From NCBI GenBank assembly GCA_025766275.1, contig JAFKAC010000036.1:539785-603784 (forward strand): a stretch of DNA of 64,000 bases, in the 5' to 3' direction. Below the pieces are notes generated by a model. That model ran no database searches, had not been told where the DNA came from, and saw only the letters and a list, made by a program, of their open reading frames with translations. Positions 51,878-60,700 of this stretch are shown here, in pieces. A program made the translations under genes and the position numbers. Origin of the DNA: Lactarius indigo (taxonomy: Eukaryota; Basidiomycota; Agaricomycetes; Russulales; Russulaceae). Within the stretch, counting starts at the first letter, position 1. Each line of letters opens with the position of its first letter.

Positions 51878-52950
51878 ATCAGGGTGGGTGTGGGTGTAGA
51901 TGGAATTGGGATGGAGAACATGGGGGTGGGGTGTGGGTGTGATGGGGATATGGGTGGGGAACATGGGGGTGGGTGAGGGGAACATGAGGGTGGGTAAGGG
52001 GAACATGGGGGTGGGGTGTGGGGAACATGGGGGTGGGTAAGGGGAACATGGGTATGGGTGTGGGTGTGGGTGGGATGGGGATGGGGAACATGGGGGTGGG
52101 GTGTGGGTGTGATGGGGATATGGGTGGGGAACATGGGGGTGGGTAAGGGGAACATGAGGGTGGGGTGTGGGGAACATGGGGGTGGGTAAGGGGAACATGG
52201 GTATGGGTGTGGGTGTGGGTGGGATGGGGATGGGAATGGGGAACATGGGGGTGGGCGAGGGGAACATGAGGGTGGGTAAGGGGAACATGAGGGTGGGTAA
52301 GGGGATCATGGGGGCAGGATGTGGGGAACATGGGTATGGGTGGGGGTATGGGTGGGATGGGGATGGGGAACATGGGGGTGGGCAAGGGGAACATGAGGGT
52401 GGGTAAGGGGAACATGGGGGTGGGGTGTGGGGAACATGGGGGTGGGTAAGGGGAACATGGGGGTGGGGTGTGGGGAACATGGGTATGGGTGTGGGTATAG
52501 GTGGGATGGGGATGGGGAACATGGGGGTGGGGTGTGGATGTGATGGGGATATGGGTGGGGAACATGGGGTGGGAGAGGGGAACATGGGGGTGGGGTGTGG
52601 GGAACATGGGTATGGGTGTGGGTATGGGTGGGATGGGGGTGGGGTGTGGGTGTGATGGGGATATGGGTGGGGAACATGGAGGTGGGTAAGGGGAACATGA
52701 GGGTGGGTAAGGAGAACATGGGGGCAGGGTGTGGGGAACATGGGTATGGGTGGGGGTATGGGTGGGATGGGGATGGGGAACACGGGAGTGGGGTGTGGAT
52801 GTGATGGGGATATGGGTGGGGAACATGGGGTGGGAGAGGGGAACATGGGTATGGGTGTGGGTGTGGGTGGGATGGGGAAAGGGAATATGTGTGGGTGTGG
52901 GTGTGGGTGTGGGCAGGATGTGCATGAGTGTGGGGGATGAGGAAGATGAT
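51878..52950. repeat. G-rich minisatellite
   Basis: Tandem degenerate units built from GGGGAACATGGGGGTGGGTAA and GTGGGTGTGATGGGGATATG, about 20-40 bp each. The plus strand is G-rich throughout, with many G-runs able to form quadruplexes. Long minus-strand open frames of Pro-His type are a by-product of the repeat. Confidence 0.85.
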
Positions 52951-52974
52951 TTTGCATGTTTTACAAAGAAGCTT

Positions 52975-54925
52975 TAGAGGCCTTCGTGATACACATTTTG
53001 TTGTACGGCACAGAAAGTGGATGTCAGTACAGATACTGTATAGTTTGCTGAAGAAGCTCTGGAGGTCCTCTTGACAGATACTTCTGGAAGGCTATCAATA
53101 AAGACCTTATTTTGCTGCAAAGCACAGAAGGTGAACACCAGCCTAGATACTGTATGCTTTTCCAAAAGAGCTTTGAAGGTCCTCACAACAGGTATTTCTC
53201 ACAGTTTTTTTTATCTGCAGAGCACAGAAGGTAAACACCAGTTCAGATACTGTATATCTTGCCAAAGAAGCTTTGGAGGTCTTTGCAACAGGTATTTCTC
53301 ACAGGCTGCCAATACAGACCTTATTTTTCCATAGAGAACAGAAGGTGAACACCAGTCCAGACACTGTATATCTTGCCAAAGAAGCTTTGGAGGTTCTCAC
53401 CACAGGTATTTCTCACAAGGTGCCAATACTTTTCTATAGAGCACAGAAGGTGAACACCAGTCCAGGCACTGTATATCTTGCCAAAGAAGCTTTGGAGGTC
53501 CTCTTGATGGGTATTTCTCACAAGGTGCCAATACTTTTCCATAGAGAACAGAAGGTGAACACCAGTCTAGGCACTGTATATCTTGCCAAAGAAGCTTTGG
53601 AGGTCCTCTTGACAGGTATTTCTCACAAGGTGCCAATACTTTTCTATTGAGAACAGAAGGTGAACACCAGTCCAGGCACTGTATATCTTGCCAAAGAAGC
53701 TTTGGAGGTTCTCTTGATGGGTATTTCTCACAAGGTGCCAATACTTTTCTATTGAGAACAGAAGGTAAACACCAGTCCAGGCACTGTATATCTTGCCAAA
53801 GAAGCTTTGGAGGTCCTCTTGATGGGTATTTCTCACAAGGTGCCAATACTTTTCTATTGAGAACAGAAGGTAAACACCAGTCCAGGCACTGTATATCTTG
53901 CCAAAGAAGCTTTGGAGGTCCTCTTGACGGGTATTTCTCACAAGGTGCCAATACTTTTCTATTGAGAACAGAAGGTGAACACCAGTCCAGGCACTGTATA
54001 TCTTGCCAAAGAAGCTTTGGAGGTCCTCTTGATGGGTATTTCTCACAAGGTGCCAATACTTTTCTATTGAGAACAGAAGGTGAACACCAGTCCAGGCACT
54101 GTATATCTTGCCAAAGAAGCTTTGGAGGTCCTCTTGACGGGTATTTCTCATAAGGTGCCAATACATTTCTATAGAGAACAGAAGGTGAACACCAGTCCAG
54201 ACACTGTATATCTTGCTAAAGAAGCTTTTGGAGGTCCTCTTGACAGGTATTTCTCATAGGCTGCCAATATAGGCCTTATTTTTCTATAGAGCACAGAAGG
54301 TGAACACTAGTCTAGATACTATATGTTTTGCCAAACAAGCTTTGAAGGTCCTCTTGACAGGTGTTTCTCACCAGCCACCAATATAGACCTTATTTTTCTA
54401 TAGAACACAAAAGGTGGACACCAGTCTAGAATACACAAGAGGGCAAACACTGAGCAGAAGAGGTGGTGCATGTAAGCCTTAAACCTAAAGACACTATAGG
54501 AAGCTAGTCTCTGATAGCCAGCATTAAGCAATATGGAATCACAATGACAAGTGCTATGATCATATAGCATTCTCATATGGAAATTTCTTCCTCCCCCACT
54601 TTAGTATAGTACTTCCTCTTCACTCTACTCCTCTCTTCCCTTTCTTCTCCTTTCTAAATATGTAGCAGTCCTTTGGTATGAACTAGGCACTCTAGTTACA
54701 ACTCTGTAATCAAGTAGTTATCCTAGCAAAGATGAGAGTCATACTTGTCTTTGCTGAATACCATCCAGCTTACCTTATAAATTCTAGACCTTGATTTGTT
54801 TCTCCCTGTAGATCGTCATCCCACTAGACCTGCTAACATGGCTAGCATCTGAGCATCATCTCTACCAACAATACTACATATTGGCTGCTTCTGGCACTCC
54901 ATATTCATCTTAAGGCCTACAGAGG
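52975..54925 (-). repeat. Repeat unit X, right copy, with 105-bp tandem array
   Basis: Inverted relative of 6116-7600. The core array has units at 53376, 53481, 53586, 53691, 53796, 53901, 54006, 54111 and 54216 (CCAAAGAAGC anchor), an exact 105-bp period. More degenerate units flank it (near 53053, 53162, 53262, 54331). From 54290 to 54925 unique sequence matches the left copy. The period is divisible by three, so frames stay open on both strands; I do not call them genes. Confidence 0.8.
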
Positions 54926-55421
54926 TGAGACAACAATTGTAACTCCACTCATTTTGCTGCCCCTACCAAGGCCCCTACCAACAGTGGGCAGCTGGTAGCA
55001 TGAGCTGTTGCTGCCACCAGTTGGCACACAGGGCCTCAACCTGATCCACCATCAGGGCCTGCAGATGTGAGACAAAGGTGCTGGTTTGTGAGAATCTAGA
55101 GAAACTACTTTGACACTATCTTCCTCTGCACTATGGGGAAGGGGCACATGCATACAGGTGTGGGGGAGATGAGGAACAGGCAGGGGTGTATATGTGTGGG
55201 GGAGTTGGGTAAGCGGGACATGTATATGGGAGTAGGGGAGATGAGGAAGGGGGACATGTGTACAGGTGTTGGGGAGATGAGGAAGGGGTACATATATATA
55301 GGTGTGGGGGAGATGGGGAAGGGGCATGAGTGTATCGATGTGGGGGAGATGAGCAAGGGGGATGTGTGCAATTGACTTGGTGCATGTTATGCAGACTCCT
55401 GACATCACATTGTTCTTAATA
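54926..55421. repeat. Spacer with a 36-bp minisatellite
   Basis: 55131-55370 has six units of about 36 bp anchored on GGGGGAGATGAGG (55161, 55197, 55233, 55270, 55305, 55341). The rest is unassigned sequence with no supportable gene up to the start of element E. Confidence 0.7.
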
Positions 55422-56066
55422 TGTTACAGACTGGACTTGTTTTCAACTTTACTTTAATTTCTTACTTACACTTGCGTTCGCGGGAAAGTCTTTCCTTTCT
55501 TGGCTTTCCCTTTTTCGGGCTTGCTGCGCACTAGGAGCCTTAAGATTCTCTCCTAGTGCAAAGTGAGACAATGAGACACTCATTGTCCTTATTAGTCTTT
55601 ATTACTACTATACTTGGGCTAAATGCACCCTTTTATGGCAGGTGTCTCATTTCTATTTTTAACTTTGAGACATGTCTCACTTGCCTTTTATATCCTCGCT
55701 TCTTCTCACGCTTGCTGCGGATTGCTGTGTTACTTCTCACGCTTGCTGCGGATTGCGCCATTTGTTTGTTCCGCACAAACAAACCCTTTTCTATATAAGT
55801 CGTGGCCCTAGGTAGCTTGTATCCTTAGACTCGACTTCTTTACCATCACAGTATACATTGTTTTCCCATTCCCTTGGGGTAACTCTCTGCTGAACCGTCG
55901 AACCTCTTGAACCCCTGGACTCCTCTCACATCTTGAGTATTGTGTCATACTCTGAGATCCTTGTTAACCACTTAAACCTTGCCATTATCGGCTGAACCCC
56001 CGCTCATTGACATAGAAAGACCAGACTTGCTCACGCCGAGCTGAACGTTCCTACTGTAACGTTACA
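55422..56066 (+). repeat. Element E 5' LTR
   Basis: 645 bp, TGTTACAG to CGTTACA. Direct repeats TTCTCACGCTTGCTGCGGATTG occur twice in U3 (near 55713 and 55736). TATATAAG at 55792, then AGACTCGACTT at 55827-55837, 35 nt later. Confidence 0.92.
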
Positions 56067-56542
56067 TTAAGTCGAGTCTCTCCACCCTGGCTTCAAAACT
56101 AGGAAGCAGGAGCCGTTCCCAGTTCAAACCAGAATTCATCACCAGAAGAACAGAAGACGATCTCTCTGACAACATCAAGGGAGTAGCCATCTGGAAAACC
56201 TACGACGAAACTGAAGGATATTACGTTTGGAGCAAAGAAGACAACGGATATATTCCTATTGAATACATAGAAGACAAACGACTTTGGGTAGTCATCGCAC
56301 AATCAACCAAAGACCACAAGTGGTTCTCTGTCAAACCAGTACCACTAGAATTCGGACTTGGTCCATATAGAAACAACCCAGTTGGCATAGTTGTCGACTC
56401 AGATACAGAAGAACCTGCTCAGGATTCGGATCAACATCAATCCCCTGTTGCATCAGTGGAAGCTACGTCAGGTGTCCCCTCTTTAGCCCCACAAGAACCC
56501 ATAGATTCAGGTGCTCGCACACCAACAAACTCAAGCATTAGA
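56060..56542 (+). CDS. Element E AUG-less N-terminal Gag extension
   Basis: 161 codons open from TAA at 56057 through the primer-binding site into gag in the same frame, with no ATG in any frame. Domain landmarks: ITRRTEDDL, EGYYVWSKED, PIEYIEDKRLW, KWFSVKPVPLEFGLGP, DSDTEE. Elements G and A/B encode related segments at the same place. A CTG at 56087 has A at -3 and G at +4 and is a possible start. An extended Gag begun at a non-AUG codon upstream of the gag AUG is known in murine leukaemia virus (glyco-Gag, CUG); here it is inference. Confidence 0.62.
56069..56079 (+). promoter_or_regulatory. Element E primer-binding site, self-priming type
   Basis: AAGTCGAGTCT, exact reverse complement of the predicted RNA 5' end AGACTCGACTT (55827-55837), two bases after the LTR. 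It is also read in frame as Lys-Ser-Ser-Leu at the start of the Gag extension; element G has the same arrangement. Confidence 0.78.
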
Positions 56543-57661
56543 ATGACAAGCACAGCTACACAAATCAACACCTCAATCACCCACACCCCTAGTGGAGGTG
56601 GCAGTAGCAAAGGCGGAGGTGGAGGTGGAGGAGGAGGTGGAGGCGGAGGTGGAGGTGGAGGCGGTGGAGGAATCCCTGCTGGAAGAGCCCCACCTTTAGC
56701 CCCCCCTCCTGCCGGAGATAAATTAACAGGCCTACCACCAAAAGAATTCACTGGAGACCGAGCCCACAGCAAGAAATTCCTAAAAGAGTTCACCTTCTAC
56801 CGGGCCCTCAATGGATCAATTGAGCAAATGAGAAACCCCTATCTCAGATGCATTGTCTTCCTCTCCCTAATACGAGGAGACTTGGTTGATGACTGGGTTA
56901 TGGAACAAAGTGACTGGCTTACTGATGAACTTGCTGGAGGACGGGCCACAACAGAAGAAGACCTGTGGATCACCATCCTAGATCGCTTCCAGGCTGCTTA
57001 CACAGACGTTGCAGAGAAGCAGAAGGCACAGAAGGCACTCCAAACAGTCAAAATGGAGAATGGAGACCTTGACACCTATATTGCTCAGTTCGCCGCCCTT
57101 GCAAAGAAGGCAGGATATGGTGCAGATGAAGAAGGAACCCTGGATATTTTCTCACGGGGTCTACCTGAAAAACTGGTCAGGAACATCATACAGTTCGACC
57201 ACCCAGATGACTGGAAAGAATGGACCCAATCAGCCAGAAAGCACCATCAAGACTTCATCAATCTCCAAAATCGCTTTGGAATCAAAAAGGAAACTAAAGC
57301 CGGATTCACAAAAGGGCAATGGAACAATGCCTTTAAAGTCAAACCACGTGACCCAAATGCAATGGACATAGGAAGAACTCAAAGAGGAGCTGCAGGAAGA
57401 GCAGCCCTCACTGAAACCGAAAAACAGAAGCTCCAAGCAGAAGGGCGCTGTTTCCGTTGCAAGAAACAGGGGCACATATCGCGAAACTGCCCTGACAAAC
57501 CAGCCAAACTTGCAGAAGCATCAACTACACCCTCTGCACCATCCACCACAAAAACCAAAGAGGAACTAGCAAATGAGATGTGGGGGACTCTGATGGCACA
57601 GAGTGAGGAAGTGCGAGCACTGCTCGTAGAGAAAGCCTTTGCTGAGAAGGATTTTTTGTAG
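56543..57661 (+). CDS. gag: Element E Gag
   Basis: The first ATG after the predicted RNA start is 56543 (MTSTATQINTS). A run of about 20 Gly codons (56610-56670) is followed by PPKEFTGDR, the gag core (FYRALNGSIEQMRNPY, WVMEQSDWL, RGLPEKL) and the knuckle CFRCKKQGHISRNC (57448-57490). It ends GAT TTT TTG TAG. The Gly-codon run could vary in length between copies. Confidence 0.9.
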   Translation: MTSTATQINTSITHTPSGGGSSKGGGGGGGGGGGGGGGGGGGGIPAGRAPPLAPPPAGDKLTGLPPKEFTGDRAHSKKFLKEFTFYRALNGSIEQMRNPYLRCIVFLSLIRGDLVDDWVMEQSDWLTDELAGGRATTEEDLWITILDRFQAAYTDVAEKQKAQKALQTVKMENGDLDTYIAQFAALAKKAGYGADEEGTLDIFSRGLPEKLVRNIIQFDHPDDWKEWTQSARKHHQDFINLQNRFGIKKETKAGFTKGQWNNAFKVKPRDPNAMDIGRTQRGAAGRAALTETEKQKLQAEGRCFRCKKQGHISRNCPDKPAKLAEASTTPSAPSTTKTKEELANEMWGTLMAQSEEVRALLVEKAFAEKDFL

Positions 57662-57689
57662 GCTCGAACCCGGCGGCCTGGGCTAGAGC
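57652..57689 (+). promoter_or_regulatory. Candidate -1 frameshift signal, element E gag-pol
   Basis: The slippery heptamer T TTT TTG sits directly before the gag TAG (57659-57661), in the right register for -1 slippage. One base after the stop is a stem (GCTC with GAGC, CCC with GGG) at 57662-57689. The pol frame is open across it. The spacer is shorter than in textbook cases. Confidence 0.6.
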
Positions 57690-57729
57690 TTTAAACATTT
57701 CCAGTGTACAATATAGCCAATATAGATCC

Positions 57730-60700
57730 TTGAAAGTCCCTGTACACCTGGAAACTGCACACAAAACGGCCGATCAAGACGTCCTAGTAGACTCTGGAGC
57801 TACGGACAATTTCATAGACCCCAGACTCCTGAAACAAATGGGGATAGGGACGATACCCCTGTCAAACCCAAAAAAGATCTGGAATATCGACGGAACCCTT
57901 AATAAGGCAGGAGAACTAACGGCATACTCCATGCTAGATGTCCAATCAGGATCCAAGAAACTACCCATGAGATTCCTGGTGACAAATCTAGGGGAAGAAC
58001 GAATGATCCTGGGATACCCCTGGCTCGCTGCCTTTGAACCCCAATGCAACTGGAAGGACTCCACCATCGACACCAGTCACCTCCCTGTCATCATCACTAC
58101 CCAAGGACTCCAAAAAAAACAAGACACCCCCAAACCAAAGATCCACATCCGGAAAATGTGGAGCACATTCCTGGAAGAGTGCGGGTATGAGGAAGGAGAT
58201 GAACTCTATCTCAGATTTACCCAAGATGAGGTCATTGGCAAAACCACGGTGGCCTCAGAATTGGCGCAAAAGGCACGAGATCAAACTGAAAGAACGCTAG
58301 AGGAAATGGTCCCCAAGGAGTACCTACAACATCAGAAGGTCTTCAGTGAAGAGAACTCCCACCGATTCCCACCAACCAGGTCATGGGATCACGCCATTGA
58401 CCTCACTCCAAATGCCCCAGCCACTATTGATTGCAAAATATACCCTCTAACACGTGATGAAAATGAAGCCCTTACCAAATTCCTCAATGAACACCTTGAA
58501 AAGGGATATATCCAGCCCTCTAAATCCCCATACTCGTCTCCCTTCTTCTTCATCAAAAAGAAAGATGGAAAGCTTCGCCCTGTCCAAGACTACCGACGGA
58601 TCAACCAGTACACTGTCAAGAATCGATACCCACTCCCCTTAATCCCAGAATTGATTGACAAGGTCCGGGATGCGGCGTTATTTACCAAATTTGATATCCG
58701 ATGGGGTTATAACAACATCCGGATCAAAGAAGGAGATGAATGGAAGGCGGCCTTCAAAACCAATCAGGGGCTGTTTGAGCCACGTGTCATGTTCTTTGGA
58801 CTCACCAACTCGCCAAGCACATTTCAGACCATGATGAACGTAATATTCCGTGACATGCTCCTAACCGGAGAAGTCATAATCTACATGGATGACATCCTTA
58901 TTGCCACTATTGATGACCTGGAAAGACACCGCAAGGTGGTCCATCAAGTTCTAGAACGCATAGCGGAACATGATCTCTACCTAAAACCGGAGAAATGTGC
59001 CTTTGAGGTTAGGTCTATAGAGTACCTGGGCGTCATATTGGAAAAAGGGAGGGTCCGAATGGACCCGATTAAGGTTCAGGGTGTACATGACTGGCCCACT
59101 CCAACAACAACCAAAGAAGTCCGTGCCTTTCAAGGATTTGCAAATTTCTATCGCCGCTTCATCCGAGGGTTCTCCATGATTGCCCGGCCCCTTAACAACC
59201 TACTCAAAAAGGACACCAAATGGGAATGGACGGAAGACTGTCAAAAGGCATTTGACACACTCAAGACCCTGCTTGGAAAGGAACCTGTGCTCATTCAACC
59301 GGATTTGGAAAAACAATTTGAATTGGAAGTGGATGCATCCCGATTTGCCAACGGAGGGGTGCTTTACCAAAAGGATAACCAAGGAATTCGCCACCCAGTG
59401 GCCTACTACTCCCAGACATTTGGACCAGCAGAACGAAATTATGACATCTATGATCAAGAATTGCTAGCCATTGTGCGGGCTCTACGACACTGGCGGGCAT
59501 ATCTAGCAGGCTCCCCTCACAAGGTAGTGGTGTACACAGACCATGCAAACCTCCAATATTGGAAAGAACCACACAAGATCAGCCGACGGGTAGCACGAGA
59601 AGTCCTGGAACTCTCCGAATTTGATATAGAGCTCCACCACATTGCCGGCTCCAAGAATGCCCGGGCAGATGCCCTGTCAAGAAGACCAGACTATGATGAT
59701 GGTTCCCATGACAACTCGGATGTAACAGTCCTTCCGGAAGAACTATTTGTCAACGCTACAAGGGAACTGCCACAGGAACAAGAACTATGGGCTTATGTCA
59801 CACAGAACCTAGACCAGGAACGTATCAAAACCTGGATAGATACCCACAACCTAAAAGAACACTCAGGGCTCCACTGGAAAGATGAGCGCTTGGTTGTTGC
59901 AGGGAACAACGACCTTAAGAGGGGGGTAATTCACGCTTTTCATGACCTTCCAAGCGCTGGACACCCTGGAATTTCAAACACAATGGCTCTGATAACACGA
60001 GACTACTGGTGGCCTGGCATGAAGAAAGATGTGGAAGAATATGTCAAAGGATGCGCAGCATGCCAAGCCAATAAAGTCAACACCCACCCAAAGAAGCCAA
60101 GCCTCTCACCCATTTTTGGACAGATGATAGAACCATTTGAAACTGTCAGCATGGATTTCATCGTCAAATTACCCAAGTCAAAAGGCTATGACACAATCCT
60201 TACAGTCACAGATCACGATTGTTCAAAAGCAGCATTATTCATCCCTTGCAACGAAACGATAGATGCAGCCGGAGTCGCACAACTCTATTTACAACACATC
60301 TACCGCCACTATGGCCTTCCCAAGAAGGTCATTTCCGATCGAGACCCACGATTCACATCAATGTTTGCAAGAGCCCTCTGCAAAGCCTTAGACATCAAAC
60401 AGAACATCTCAACAGCATACCACCCACAAACAGATGGACAGTCAGAACGAACAAACCAATGGTTAGAACAATACCTAAGGTTTTGGTGTAATGCAAGACA
60501 GGATGATTGGGTAACCTGGTTACCAATGGCAGAATTTGCTCATAACTCCTGGCCCAACGCTACAACCCGAATTCCCCCATTTGAACTAATCATGGGAAAA
60601 CTCCCACGCACCACATGGACGCCAAAACCCTCCCCAGTTCCAAGTGTAGGACAACGTCTTGAAGAACTGAAGAACAAGAGGAAGGAAGCTCAGGACAACC

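Noticed and set aside
51860..52957. Minus-strand open frames of 348 and 365 codons rich in Pro and His
   Set aside because: They lie wholly in the G-rich minisatellite and arise from its repeats in more than one frame. No start context or domain.
53397..54166. Open frames of 168-254 codons with 35-residue repeats on both strands
   Set aside because: The 105-bp period is divisible by three, so any frame without a stop in one unit stays open through the array. Both strands are open, and unit changes do not look protein-driven.
53376..54216. Regular repeats reminiscent of a CRISPR array
   Set aside because: The units are contiguous and nearly identical over their full 105 bp, so there are no unique spacers, and the context is a eukaryotic repeat block.
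57661..57690. GGCTCGAACCC next to the gag stop of E looks like a tRNA T-arm
   Set aside because: No acceptor, D or anticodon stem fits around it. Better explained as the stem after the frameshift site.
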